Below the pieces are notes generated by a model, which saw only the letters and a list, made by a program, of their open reading frames with translations, did not search any database and was not told the origin of the DNA. The position numbers were made by a program, and so were the translations under genes. Shown here in pieces: positions 22,149 to 34,640 of a stretch of 64,000 bases of DNA (the stretch's first letter is position 1; every line of letters starts with the position of its first letter). The DNA comes from Takakia lepidozioides (Eukaryota; Streptophyta; Takakiopsida; Takakiales; Takakiaceae): positions 33,806,042 to 33,870,041 of the forward strand of contig CM060734.1 in NCBI GenBank assembly GCA_030704615.1. The letters are read 5' to 3'.

Positions 22149-25147
22149 TCATACACACACATATTTTAACTTAAGAAAAAGATGCATTGTAGCTTCAGAG
22201 AGCAAAACATGTAGTAAGAGTGAGTCAGAGTCGAATTGTTCTCCAACCTTGAGTCCTTGATAGACATCACGTTTCCACTTCTTTGATGCAAACTCCATTG
22301 CTGCATTTAAAATACATGTAAAAAAAAACCATTTTTCAACTGTGTTTGTCAAGATCAAAAAATTCTGTTGTATTATTTAATATCTTTCAATTAGACTAAT
22401 TAATGAACCAATAAATTAGAAGTGAGACTGATAGTTCTATCTGTATCAACAAGATGATATTTAGGTGCACGACAACTGTCAATGGTTTAATTATGATTAG
22501 CTAAAAATACCTACTTCTAGCAAATTTGAGTTTATCTCATCCAAAATTTTATAATTAAATAGTTGGATATTATGTTAGATTAAATAAAAAATCGTGACAT
22601 ACCCTTCTTTTGACCCTCTTCAAAAGTTATAGTAGGATTCGAACATGAGGCATGTACAATTCCTGCTGCATGCGCTGTACTCCCAGTATATCTATGTCTG
22701 CAGTAAGATAATATATCATAACATGATCAAAAATATGTAATTCATCAATTCATTGTTTGAACCAGTTGGTTTGAACGTAAAATCTTTGAAGAATGTTGAC
22801 CTATTTATGTATAGTGTGGAACTAAGATGAAATGAAAAGTTAAATAATTAACATTCTCATTGATATAAGATCAATTAAAACTAGCATTGAAAAAAACTTT
22901 TCAAGTCACATTGTATTGTTAGATTTTATATTTAATTCATATAGAGATAATTTCAATATAGCTCAAATTTTATGGTCTAGAGTATAAAATTAAAAATAAT
23001 TAGCGCACATCGTGCTAAATATAAACACTTCTAACTCTTAGGTGTCTATCTATGGCCAAGATATGATACACTCATTCATAATTTATTCAAGTACATTGAT
23101 AGTTTGTGAAAGTATAAACAATGCATATACCCAGAAAGAACTGCTTGTTGGTAGGTAATAGGTGGAAGCTTGCAACGTATGATGGCTGAGTTTCCTGGGG
23201 TTAATGTTAGCCCTATGTCCACCTGCACCACCATAACATAATTCATAAGTTTATCAAGAATGACCTATTCAATATCTTATCATGAGCTATATTATTCTTT
23301 AAATTTCACTTGGTCAGTCAGTATTCTAGAAAATTAGAATTATATAGAGATAAAAGTTACCTCGTTTACGAAGATGAGACCTTTGTCAGAGCGCATAATG
23401 CGGAAATCATGGGCCAATGCAAACATACACCCTCCTCCCACTGCATGTCCGCTGTCACGATGACAACACAACTAATCATATCATGAGATCCTTTAACATG
23501 AATCGATGATCATGAAATACTCATGAATTTGCTTTGTATAGTTTGTTTGTATGTTCATAATAACTGTGAGGAGATCATGCAGCTCAATTGGGGGAACAAA
23601 CTTACCAAATAGAAACCACCGTTGGAATTGGAAAACATAACACCCGTTTCAATAAATTCTGAAATTGTTGCAATAGTTCCTGCAATAAGTAATAGTAAAA
23701 TCTTAACCATGTAACCTTGCAAATCAAAGTACAAATATGGAAAGCGGTTGGAATCCAAACCAATCTGAATCTTTAGATCCATCTATATTTAAAATAAACA
23801 CATTGATGGTCATGTGAAGTACTACCACCCGTTTTATAGCATCATGTCCTCCATAGTTGACATCCATGCCATTTGAAAAGAATCGTCCCTGCACATGTAT
23901 ACGACACAATGATTTGGTCATGTTATATAATAACATGATTACTCAAGCAATATAGATTTTGAAACCGAAACTAAAAAGCGACCAATATTGTTCATTCCAT
24001 GATCACATCCAATATTTCAAATTTATCTTTCACAATTATGATCTGTGAGTATGGGCAGTTTTTTCAGATCTCTCTATTATCTTATTATTATTATCTACAA
24101 CTATACAACCGTGGAACCAACATAGACATAATAAAAATATTGCTTTAAGTGTCAGTTAAATAATTTATATGATGAAGACTCTTGTCAAAGCAAGTGTAAC
24201 CTATGATGTCATTTCATCTTGAAAGGCGTCTGCTTTCCATTTGGAAGATTAATACTTCGTAGAGGTCATAGCCGGAGCAACACCGTTGCCTAACCTCTAA
24301 AAACACGCACTAAGTCCCTATGTACCTACACATTACATAGTTGGTTGACCACGTTAGCCCTATTTATAGCTAGATTGGCCATAATGTGTGACATCCAACA
24401 TACACCTATATAAATCGAATCCACGACCACTAGGCCATCTATTGAATGTTTGATGCGCCCCCAAAATCATTTTGAACAAATGACACTGTAGAGCCAAAAT
24501 TTAGACATGGAGTACTGTGGTGAAGATAAGCTACATATAAACTCTAAATTAGTTGGACATGATAAATCCTCAATAATTATATAATATAAACTTATAATGA
24601 ACGTTGTCTTTGCTTTCATTGACTTGCAGATAGTTATTAATTTACTTTATGACTGTCCTCACAACAAGCACTAGAGGAGTCACTCATAACGACATCCTCA
24701 ATGCTACATATATTAACTTCAACACTCCAACTACATCCATTCACAAATGCTTCAAATCAATCCACCTCACCGCTATTCCCTCTCTCACAACCATCATCAC
24801 TAACAAGAATAAATTAGAAACCAATGTCTCCTAGGCTACCCACAGGCGTGGTAGCGCTTGTGTTTTTGTTAATAGGGCCCATGTAGCCAAAAGAGCGCAG
24901 TAGTTGCAAGGGGAAGTGATTCTTAGTTATGTCAACATTGGCCGAAATTTCTCTCTCTCTCTTTATTCTATGACTAATTTGGATAGACCCTATACTTATG
25001 TTCAGATAAGTTACATGTCAAATTCTAGCAATAGCCTCATCATGAATAGATTTGCCAAGTCTCAATTAATATCAACACAAAATAAGATGCATTAATGTGT
25101 ACCTCATTAGTAGTAAGGAGAGCTGTAGCATCCGGTGAGTTTTCCAC
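22149..25147 (-). CDS. Enoyl-CoA hydratase/isomerase (plant delta3-delta2-enoyl-CoA isomerase type), 5' incomplete
   Basis: Minus-strand exons with GT/AG borders: 25147-25103 (VENSPDATALLTTNE), 23888-23829 (GRFFSNGMDVNYGGHDAIKR), 23451-23361 (GHAVGGGCMFALAHDFRIMRSD..IFVNE), 23222-23131 (VDIGLTLTPGNSAIIRCKLPP..LSG), 22697-22603 (HRYTGSTAHAAGIVHASC) and 22300-22149 (AMEFASKKWKRDVYQGLK to the stop). A piece with TIATIS near 23670-23650 fits just before GHAVGGG but lacks a clean donor. The GHAVGGG oxyanion-hole loop and the VDIGL segment are crotonase-fold hallmarks. Known of the family: the plant ECI group shifts double bonds of unsaturated acyl-CoAs in peroxisomal beta-oxidation. The N-terminal exon (LTLTG..EHR..NP region) and about 20 residues before TIATIS were not found, so the gene may be degraded. 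No C-terminal SKL-like peroxisomal signal is seen in this reading. Confidence 0.75.
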
Positions 25148-28100
25148 CTGTGTAGTTATCATAATTAATATTATAAGTTTGAAATGATAAATTTTAATTA
25201 TAATTTATAGCATTAAACCACCACCATCTATTTGAGGGGATCTTGTTATGTCCAAGACTCTTATTATTGTCACAATCTTTGTTTTGAAATGAGAATAAAT
25301 TTTATACCAAAACATAAATTTTAAACCTTGAAATGAACATGATTATAATAATATCTATTTTTCGCAAGTCCTAACACTTTAAGATTTTTTAAATATTAAT
25401 ATTGAATAGATTATTTTATTCTTAAACATATTAAATCAATTGTCAATATGTGACTCTAAATGAAGGTATTCTAATTTCTTCATATCTTAACTGTATCATT
25501 ACTAAGTTCAATGTCAGAATATTTTCAATATTTTAATGTTATTTATTTCAATGAAATCATAATTTATGTATGAAAATTATTGGACGATCTTTTCCCTTAA
25601 ACTGCAGTTGAACATATTTGAAAATGTCCTGTGAGAAACAAAAGAACATTATTGCGGATCGTCTACATAGTTCATAATGATCTTGAACCAATATGGATCA
25701 TCCAATTCAATTTGAATTCAATTTGAGTGAATATCATTTGTTAATAAACTTAAAAATATATTATCAATATAAAATATTAGATTGTAACAGTTAAGCAAAG
25801 GTATATTAAATCTAGGAGAGGATTTGTCATCTTTTAATGCATATTTTTAAAAGAAATAGGCAAGAGGCTATATACCAGATTCAAAGCATCATTGATGTGG
25901 GATATGGTTGTAGGATTAAATATGTGTTCCAACCCAATGAACACCATTCAATTATTATGAACAATATATTTTTCGAAGTAAAGGAAGTTCAGATGAATGA
26001 AAAGCTCAAATTGTTTTGGCTGATCAAGCTTTGACTTAAAATATAATCCCAACACGCAAGCCAATACATGCATGCATGACTAACGCTGGCGTGTTCTCTT
26101 TCTCTCCGCATGTGCAATCCCAAATATGTAAGGAATGGAACGCTTACACATGCTCGTTAGATCGAGTGAAAGTCAGGAGGTAGACGTTTCCTTTCCTGGA
26201 AGCTTAGTGACTTGACAAAATGATTCAAACTCATTTTTTTCCCCCTGCTGAACTGTCTACCAATGTGACTGTAAGACGCCATTATAGCTTTTGAATGTTT
26301 TTACGTCTAGTGAATAATATGTGCATGCACAAACCACCAATCAAACACTTTAGAACGTTAGTTTGCAACAATACATACATCCATTAACATAATTTTTATG
26401 TGCCGTAAAATTGGTAATTGTCAATACGATAATGTTTGACAAAACGAAACCTAAACGTCATATAAAATGAAAATTTTGAAAGAATATGAGGAAAGACATA
26501 GTTACTTTATACTAATTATCATGTTATGCTTCAAAATTCAACTTCAATAGTATCATATTTACTAAAATAAGCAACTGATATTCAATAAAAGCTTGAGCTC
26601 TAGTATCGATCCAACCATTAAGTCCTTAGAGTATTTCATATCAGTTGAAAATGCATGAAGGTGTAAGCATGACATAACTTTCAGACAATATATGTAAGAA
26701 ATTATCATGTATATGCACAATTCATGTATCTACTAACCACTCAAGTGCAGAAAGGTGCTAATTGGAGTATGTCACAATTGTCCATTCAATGTTCATATCG
26801 TTTTTTTTTAAAAAGGCTTGAGAGAGAAAAACAATCTGACCGGATCAAACAATAGTTTGTGACACCCATAATTTGAAGAGTAACAGACTTAAGCATTCAA
26901 TCAGCCTACATTGCAAGAGATCAAACATGATATTATTCTGATATTATTCTTCAAGCTAATAATTTGTAATAATTAAAGCATGTATAGACCGCTCTTGCAA
27001 CATAAGAAGTTATTTTCTCACTGGTTTGTAATACATAATCATTTATGCTTCATAGCTGGAAGTCAAGTTAAGACAAGTTGATTACAATGTTTGTTCCAGA
27101 ATCACTAGTGTTCTCGTTGAGTCTGTTTGAGGCCAATCAAACGTTCTTTTCCCCACACAGACATAGCTCTTTAGAAACAATTGAAGTGGTGCAAAGAATG
27201 ATACATGAAACTCTAGTTTCTCATCTTGTTGTTCTAGCAAGTGGAGGTAATAAACTGAGCGAAAAAATCTTCCACTAATAAGCCTGCTCACCATATGTTA
27301 CGTCAACGATAGGACCCGACCATGATGTGGTGCCAAACAAATAAAAAGACAAACATATGCAATAATATGTATTACTTGACCATTGACCCTAAATCAACGG
27401 ATCAAGTCTTCAATAAATGAAAAGAATTCAAATGGCTTTTCCGTAAATGGGTCGTAGTTTATTTAGAGAGACCAATGTAGAACGGTAGTAAAGTTAGGTC
27501 ATTTTCTAGTAATTTTGTTATCAATAAAATCCAAAAATAAGACAAAAGAGATATATAGTATAATCCATTTTGTCCACCTTCCAAACTGAAGGTTGTAACC
27601 TTTCGACGTGAAGTACGTTATCCATAAGTTATGTCAAACTCTTGCTTGAGCAAGGTTTCCTTTCCTTCATTTATCTTTGACTCTTTGACTTTTGACTCTT
27701 TGACTCTCTATCTCTAACTATGTGACTCTTTCCTTCATTTATCTCTTGGATCCATGTTCTTAAAGTTTGTTTTCCCTCTATCCGTATATAGTTTGTAGAA
27801 TAAAATCAAACATGGGTAATTACATGAGAAGACCCACCCCCATTGACCCTATATAAGGCAAGCCAAATTGTCACTTGATTAATAAAAACATTGTGCCCAT
27901 TAGCACTTAACTAACATGATATCTAGCAGTATTCTAGATATCTAGATATTCTAGATATTCTAAAATATGTCCAGGTGTCCAGATATCATAGTCAATATCT
28001 AACAAAATCTAAATTTACAACGCAATGAAAAATTAAGCATTATGTTGGTTATAAGCTGAAATAACGATGACATCAATGGCGACCTTAGATACTTGACGTA

Positions 28101-28338
28101 TACTAGACATTGCATAGGAAGTCTCGTCAAAGCCAACATAACTAAGAACAAACATTAGACTTCCATCTATAAAGATAATAAATTATAATATTAGGGTAGC
28201 CTGTGCCGTTGGTCCTAGTGTCAGGTATCATCTAAGCCTATGTATGCAAGTGCGTCTCCTATGTCGAGGCCCAAGTGTGACCTCTAGGGTAGCCTCTACC
28301 ATTGGCCCAAGGGTCCAATGTCATCAAGTCCAAATGCA
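25148..28338. other. AT-rich intergenic DNA, no gene seen
   Basis: No supported coding sequence. A TTTGACTC-type microrepeat lies at about 27670-27730, and a nested TCTAGATAT palindromic run lies at about 27930-27965. The missing first exon of the isomerase gene could lie here, but I could not identify it. Confidence 0.4.
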
Positions 28339-28450
28339 TTTTTTTTTTTTTCCACAGAGCCTACGACCAGATTTGAACGGGAGACCTTTCCCTTGATATC
28401 TCTCCTATCGAGGCTCCAACCATTATCCCATGAATGCCCACTTTGCAATT
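28339..28450 (-). mobile_element. tRNA-derived SINE-like element with poly(A) tail
   Basis: On the minus strand a tRNA-like head is readable, with an A-box-like GGGATAATGGTTGG (about 28430-28417) and a B-box CCCGTTCAAATCTGG (about 28384-28370). It ends in an A-run (poly-T on the plus strand at 28339-28351). This is the layout of a tRNA-derived SINE, truncated or short. Confidence 0.5.
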
Positions 28451-28706
28451 TTTTGTGAATTTCCAGCAACCCAAAGTACTTGAAATTCCACATCTCCTAC
28501 ACAAGTCCAAAAACCGTGAGACCAACCCCGTGCACCCCTCCTCATCGAGGGCTTTCCAATGGTAGCAAGCACCAGCGCCGGGCCCCCGCGGTTTGGGACA
28601 TCTCAAATCTACAAAACAAACAAAACAAAACAAACGTCTCACTTCATAGATTGATATGCTTGCTATTGTTGTACATATAGTTGTCTCATTGTTTACAACG
28701 TAGTAT

Positions 28707-29210
28707 GTCGTGCACCTAAGCATTGGGCCACAACATACATCGTTGTCCACCACACATTCTAAGCACACAATCCTAGAAAGCTATGCCACAATGATAATGA
28801 AAGTGAACACAATGGAAACATGAATCCACTCAATCACATAAACTAAGTCAAGCCAATGACACCTTTGCTAAAGAATCCACCCTACAAGCCCTTACCACAC
28901 TCCTTCTCAATACCTAGAGCTATGGAGGTGGGAGAGGCTCATGGAGGCTCAACGACAAGAAGATGAGCCCTCCTCAACCCTCACAAGGAGAAAATCTCTC
29001 CCCATGACATCCCAAGTGCCTCACTTGGGATATGAGACCAAATGAAGTCCCAATACACAAAATACAAATATAAATATCAAAAATATCCTAATTAACTAGA
29101 AATAGGTCATTCTAGTTTACAGTTGTCGTGCACCTAAGCATCGTGCCACAACATACTTCGTTGTTCACCATACATTCTAAGCACACAATCCTAGAAAGCT
29201 ATGCCACAAT
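28707..29210. repeat. Two ~86-bp direct repeats flanking a ~330-bp segment
   Basis: GTCGTGCACCTAAGCAT..GGCCACAACATAC through CTAGAAAGCTATGCCACAAT occurs at 28707-28792 and again at 29125-29210 with few mismatches. The spacing would suit a very small terminal-repeat element (TRIM-like) or a local duplication. No TG..CA ends or target duplications were found. Confidence 0.5.
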
Positions 29211-29411
29211 CGTCCGGTGACATGATGATTAAACATCGCCCGGTGAGAGAAAAGATACAAGCTAGAGACGGTGGAAAAATATTAGACATCCTACGCAGGA
29301 ATTATAAAATGACTTCGGACCTTGTTTCAAAGTCATCAACTAACAAAAAATGAGATAAGTGAAAGAGAGCAAAGATATAAAAATAAGTGAAGAGATATAA
29401 GAAACTATAAC

Positions 29412-29876
29412 TCAGAATATATTTATAATGATACTAGCACTTATATGGAGATAACAAGAAAGTGCAAGTCCTTCGAAAATATTGACCGCCGCCATCCCTG
29501 CCGTGCAAAACGAAGAGGCGATGTACGCATAGGTAGAGCTGCGAAGCTCATGAGTGTAGGACTTCAAATTCAGCTCGCAATATGTAAATTTATCATTCGT
29601 TCCTCTCAAGGCAGTCTGAATTGGTTTGACTCTCAGACATCTGTCAATGTACTCCTCTGGATGCACAAACTCTGTAGATGAGATCGGAAACACATAGTCA
29701 AGACAAAGATATGGTTCCGACAATCCAAACTTGCAGAACTTATATTCAGTCTTCATCGCCCCATGAAAATAGAGACCTTGAACACAAATAAATCTTTTGG
29801 CACCCTCTCTAATTCGAATGTAGTAATTGAGATGAGCTGAAGATGTAGGACTTGACATGAAACAAAGGCAGTGCAA
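29412..29876 (-). CDS. Hypothetical open frame, unrecognised
   Basis: A 154-codon frame with segments such as YLCLDYVFPISSTEFVHPEEYIDRCLRVKPIQ. I recognise no family. It lies just downstream of, and on the same strand as, the 287-codon frame at 29884-30747 but in a different frame, so the two may be parts of one decayed or spliced gene. Coding status is uncertain. Confidence 0.3.
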   Translation of the reverse strand: MHCLCFMSSPTSSAHLNYYIRIREGAKRFICVQGLYFHGAMKTEYKFCKFGLSEPYLCLDYVFPISSTEFVHPEEYIDRCLRVKPIQTALRGTNDKFTYCELNLKSYTHELRSSTYAYIASSFCTAGMAAVNIFEGLALSCYLHISASIIINIF

Positions 29877-29883
29877 TTAAACT

Positions 29884-30747
29884 TCATGAATCGGAATGTG
29901 TTGAGGATTGTTGAGGATCCGAGGGGGACCAAATCATCGAATCATCTTCTGGGAGCGTATTCACGAACACAAGACTGATGTTTGCAAACTCGACCTTCGG
30001 GATATATGAGGAATTTGACTTGATATCATCTGTTTTTGCTCCAATGCCAATGTGCCTATAGACCTTTTTGAAGTCAGATCTGATTGATTTTGCTTTCCCA
30101 TAGTTCACCTCAACACTTTTTTTCAGTGTAAGAAGCTCAGTGATGAATGTTGTAGGAATGGATGGCCGCTCTTTGTTCATGTTTGCCTTGTCGGCAAGAT
30201 ACGTCGATCCCAGTGCCTTGCGTAATGACCCAAACTGGACTTTGTCAATCCTGTATTTCTTCTTGACCTCAAGCCATTTTTCTCTTGTATATGGATTTGT
30301 ATTGTCCTTTGTCCGCAATGGACATCCAAAAACATGCATGATGTCGTCAATTATAAACCTCATTTTCTTCATGTGCCCAATATAATTGATCATGCTCTGA
30401 ATAGACTTGTGTTGGCCCTTATATGGGTGGCGAATAGTCAACTTGCAACTGAGAAGCTTTTCCACGATTTTCCCCAGCTGCCTCCCAGATAACCTGTAGA
30501 GCGAAAAGAGGGACCTACACAATGTACCCGATGTTACCATTAAATTGTCAGAGTTACTTTTAATCATTCTGCACTTGTGCTGCAGCGGAAGAAGAAAACA
30601 CAGGTGTAGATGGTACTTCAACCGTTGTGGTCCGCACACCTTGGGTGATTGCATATGCGAGCAACATCCCTGAGCACAAAGCAACAATGCAAGAAGGGTA
30701 AAGCTCTTGAGATGGACCCACCCACAAATATTTATATGGTAATTCAA
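29884..30747 (-). CDS. Hypothetical 287-codon open frame, unrecognised
   Basis: The longest uninterrupted frame in a 10-kb AT-rich region. The first ~60 residues look like random cysteine-rich sequence; from about MVTSGTLCRSLF onward the composition is protein-like and basic (MKKMRFIIDDIMHVFGCPL, KWLEVKKKYRIDKVQFGSLRKALGS). The C-terminus is acidic and serine-rich (DPQQSSTHSDS). No domain is recognised and no signal peptide or membrane segment is convincing. It could be a transposon accessory ORF or a host gene exon. Confidence 0.4.
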   Translation of the reverse strand: MNYHINICGWVHLKSFTLLALLLCAQGCCSHMQSPKVCGPQRLKYHLHLCFLLPLQHKCRMIKSNSDNLMVTSGTLCRSLFSLYRLSGRQLGKIVEKLLSCKLTIRHPYKGQHKSIQSMINYIGHMKKMRFIIDDIMHVFGCPLRTKDNTNPYTREKWLEVKKKYRIDKVQFGSLRKALGSTYLADKANMNKERPSIPTTFITELLTLKKSVEVNYGKAKSIRSDFKKVYRHIGIGAKTDDIKSNSSYIPKVEFANISLVFVNTLPEDDSMIWSPSDPQQSSTHSDS

Positions 30748-32740
30748 TCACTAGAAATCCACACCAAGGTCGTGATTGCCAGTAGGGTTAGGCAACAGAA
30801 CCTCACATTCACTCATTTCCCTTGATTCATTTAATTAAGGGCTGGGCATAGACTCTGGCCTTCACCTACAGTCCATGTTTACAAATGATCTTCACTAGGC
30901 TTGTCAATGCCACATCCTTCACCCAGGCAGGATACACACAGACTACCCTAATGGAGTAGATGTAATAAGTGAGTGGGAGAGAAACCCTTCTTGAGCATAC
31001 ACAGGGAGTTGGAGGAACTATGTGTACACAGCCCAGGTCACACTACACTAAATGCACAATCATGGTCATGATCCCTAAATCTTGAAATGCTAATTTTCAA
31101 AATTTGCAGACTTTCAAAATTTGCAGAGTAAATGCACCGGGTAGGCAATAAGGCAGACCACATGCAACTATCTGCAACTCCTCGTTACATCCCTTACTTC
31201 ATAGCTACTTTGGTCACTAATTATTCATAAGATAAATTAAATAAGAAAAGAGATAATCACTAAGTTCCAACTACTTCACAGCCTGCTACTTTGTGAGATG
31301 GAGAGAATGTGCATTATGAGAGAACGTGAGATGGTGAGAATGTGTATCATCTCAGAATAGATCTTGTTGTCTTGAATACTGTATGATTGTATGATGTTCA
31401 AAGAGGCTCCAGCCTTTCCGACTAAGACCTTTTAGCTGATGAGACTGCGGGTTGGACTTAATTAATAGGATTAAGCAACCTACCGAGATGTTGATTCATA
31501 CGACTACCAGGGGTTAGTTATATTTCAAATGATTACTCTGTAATCGTTTCAGAAGGCATACCGTCGGACAATCTCTGTTGCATGTATTGGGAAATGGGCT
31601 GTAGAGTTGAGAGCCAACTTCAATACAACTAATGACCAATGACCAACAAATCCATTCATATCGTACTTCGAAACACGTTACAAAGTACCATCGGATGGAT
31701 CGTCAACTAACAAGGTCTTTCAGGCATTACACTATACATAATTACTCGTGGGGGCCTGCCATAATGGTAAATGACTCAATATCTGCCCCAAACACCCAAA
31801 AAATCAAATCTGCGAAAGGCCAGCGGATGCTTAAGCGGCTGTCCAAATAGAAGTTGCAGCCTCCATTCTAGGCCAAGTGGTAAATGGCATGGGCCCCACT
31901 TGGGTGCCACATGCCGCAATGTGGGCACATAGTTCTGGAAACTTCCAAAGTCCAGAACGTTCTACAAGGGGTCCCTTGGAACGCATCCGCCTAGCCGCTG
32001 ACCATTCCAGCGCGGGCTGGAGAGGGCAGGCTGTACGAGGAGGACTGTACCAGAGCATAGGGGAGGCGTAACAGAGACAGGGAGTGTACAGAGGCAGGGG
32101 ATCGCGACCATGGAGGCAATGAAAGCAAAAGCGCTCACTATCCGCGTTGGGGGTAGAGGTTGGCTGGAGCAAGTGGTGGTAGGGGCTGGCTCCCTATCGA
32201 CTAATTAGTTATCATTTCATTGGTAGTAAGTTCTTGGTGTGCTTGGTGACAAGGCTTGGGCAAAACTGAAGGTTATTATATTCCATTGTAGCAAGTTATA
32301 ACAAATATATGTGTATGATTTTTCTGCCAAAAATTACATTTGGAATGGAGTTCGTTATATTCCATTACGACGCCGTATGAGTCGACAACGAATTTATAAA
32401 GGATCCGAAGTGAATAAGTAAGAATACATATATTGTGGTCTGAGGCTTTAATCCTGATGTGTCGATGTGGCCTACATCACATGCAAAGTAGATATGAATC
32501 CATATTTGGGCCATTATGAGGCTACCACGTGTGCGCAGTCATTTAGAAAGTCCCTGCATGCCCTTCAGCTCGCCACGGGCCCAATCAAAATCCGCGAATG
32601 TGTGGAGGTCCATTTCTTATCCTCTTAATTTGCATGATCCCGACCGTTGAATGTCCATTGAGTGCATGCCAAGAGGAATTGAGCCCCAAACCACTGGGGG
32701 GACAAGATCTACACTTTATTCTCACATTAATGGACCCATA
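30748..32740. other. Intergenic DNA, no gene seen
   Basis: No coding region is supported. Open frames around 31831-32172 lack recognisable content. AGGCCAAGTGGTAAATGGC near 31872 resembles a Pol III A-box, but no B-box follows. Confidence 0.4.
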
Positions 32741-32807
32741 ATGTGTTTTTGGAGGCGCCGCTTACCCACCATAATGGATTCTGTGGGGCCCCCAAAGTAG
32801 CTAGTTA

Positions 32808-32935
32808 TGGATTTGGATGGATGGACTATCCACCCTACATCCATTCTTTTCATCCAAGGAAAAATGCCACAACCTGGATGGATGGACTATCTACCCTACA
32901 TCCATTCTTTTCATCCAAGAAAAAATGCCACAACC
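32808..32935 (+). repeat. Two-copy tandem repeat, ~61-bp unit
   Basis: GGATGGACTATCCACCCTACATCCATTC.. and GGATGGACTATCTACCCTACATCCATTC.. stand in tandem, each ending AAAAATGCCACAACC. Confidence 0.8.
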
Positions 32936-33379
32936 GTCGGATCGGACTTAGATCCGACGGTGGGGAAGAGGAGCGATTTGCCAAGTCTATATCGTGAAGG
33001 AGAGAGCTCTCTCCCTCTTTTGGTTTTTGTTTTCAGCCAGGCTGCTAGGTGGGGTTGTGTGAGGGAGACAATGAGGGCGTGGAGCGAGCGAAATGTGAGC
33101 ATAGAATCTTTGTGAGCAAGGAGAGTATCTTAGATTTGCAAGGCAAGTCTGGAGTATTAGTGTTAGAGAGATTTGTAGGGTGGAGGATTAGCGCTAGAGA
33201 GAAATTTTGTTTCAGGTCATGATCCAAATGAAATTTATTTGTTAGAGATTGTTAGTGTTAGTTTGAGTGTTCATTATGTTAGAGAGACGAGCTACAACCA
33301 GCCAGCGAACAACGAGCAGAATGCAAGCCAGCGGCGGGCTAAAGATGACCCTTCCTGTTTCGAACGATTAATAAGTTGG

Positions 33380-33930
33380 CTGGACCATGTCGTTTGGCGT
33401 GTTTGGCGTGCTTGGTGTTTACAAGGTACTTGGGAGCGGTGTCAAGCTTGGTGTTTCTAAGGTAGGGTCAAGTTGGTGTTAGGAGATTAGGCCAGTAGTT
33501 GCAGCCAGCAGCTTGCCGTAGCTACGAGGAAGCAAGTTGCGGCTTTTGGCTCCTCATGTAGGTATCACGATGTGGTTTTTCCTTGCTGTTTACAAGGTAT
33601 TGAGAGGTTCAACTTCGTCTTAGAAGAGCAAAAGCCCATGGCCAGCAGCCATAGCCATCAACCTCAAAACAACTGCGGGCTATGGCTCTTCCTGTAGGTG
33701 TCACGATTTGGTAATTTCATTGATGTTTACAAGGTGATAGGGAAAGTCAGATTTGTCTTAGGAGACCAGCAGTCCGTGGCCAATAGCCACAGCCATCAGC
33801 CAGGTAGCCGCGGGCTGTTGGCTCTTTTTGTTACTATGACGAAATATTTGGTATTTCTTGGACTAGGTGTTTTCAACGTACTTGGGAGGGTAAGCTTGGT
33901 TTTAGGAACCCGACAGACGTAGCTGCGCGT
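33380..33930 (+). repeat. Degenerate tandem repeat, ~125-bp unit, about four copies
   Basis: Each unit carries TGTTTACAAGGTA(C/T)TG, then an AGATTAGGCCAG/TCTTAGGAGACCAG-type segment, then CAGCCA(G/T)CAG, then CGGGCT(G/A)TGGCTCTT, then TAGGTGTCACGAT. Copies start near 33415, 33588, 33728 and 33862. No coding continuity. Confidence 0.55.
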
Positions 33931-34640
33931 AGGGAGGAGCGGGGACTAGCCCGCAAACATGATAGGCTCCAGTAGCTCCAGTATGTGAGAAATTATCTGT
34001 TTACAATTTTTTTTAACGATTTTCAGCTTAGACCTGTTTGTGCTATCTCTCTCTCTCCCTCTCTCAATCCTCTTTCTCTTCTCTCTTTTTCTTTGTCAAA
34101 TACCATGGGGTTCTTTCTCCATCATTGAACACCAACATTGGTGATGGCATATACAAATAATATTCACAGATATCTATGTTTGTCAATAATCACCTTTGCA
34201 CCTCCCGTTGGCAGTGCCAAGCAACGAAGTCCAAAAGGACTACAAGATGCCAAAGAACCGCACCAGGAGAGGGGCAAAAATGATCAGAAAAGGAGGGGGG
34301 AATGGTTTATATAGGCGCCCAGCAGCCCCCCCCCCCAAAATGGCATTATGCTTGAAAAATAGCGACAGGCCAGTCGCGCGTGCCACGCGCATCCACATGG
34401 GAGAGGTCAAGGGTTCAAAACCACCTCCCACATCCCATTTGTTTCGTTTTTCCTGACCCGTGGCACCTCGCCACGTGGCTGGCCAAGCGCCGCTTCATGA
34501 TTATTATTATTAATTAAAAATATATATATTTAATAATTATTATTATTATTTATTTAAAAAAAAAACCACACGGCGGGTCCCTGGATTTCTAAAAAAAGAA
34601 AAAAAAAACACGCGACTGCTATATTTAAAAAAACAAGAAG

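Noticed and set aside
30749-30770. CACTAGAAATCCACACC resembling a CACTA terminus
   Set aside because: It shares only the first eight bases with the terminus at 5508, and no inverted partner or 3-bp duplication was found.
31872-31890. A-box-like sequence suggesting a tRNA gene
   Set aside because: No B-box or cloverleaf pairing follows.
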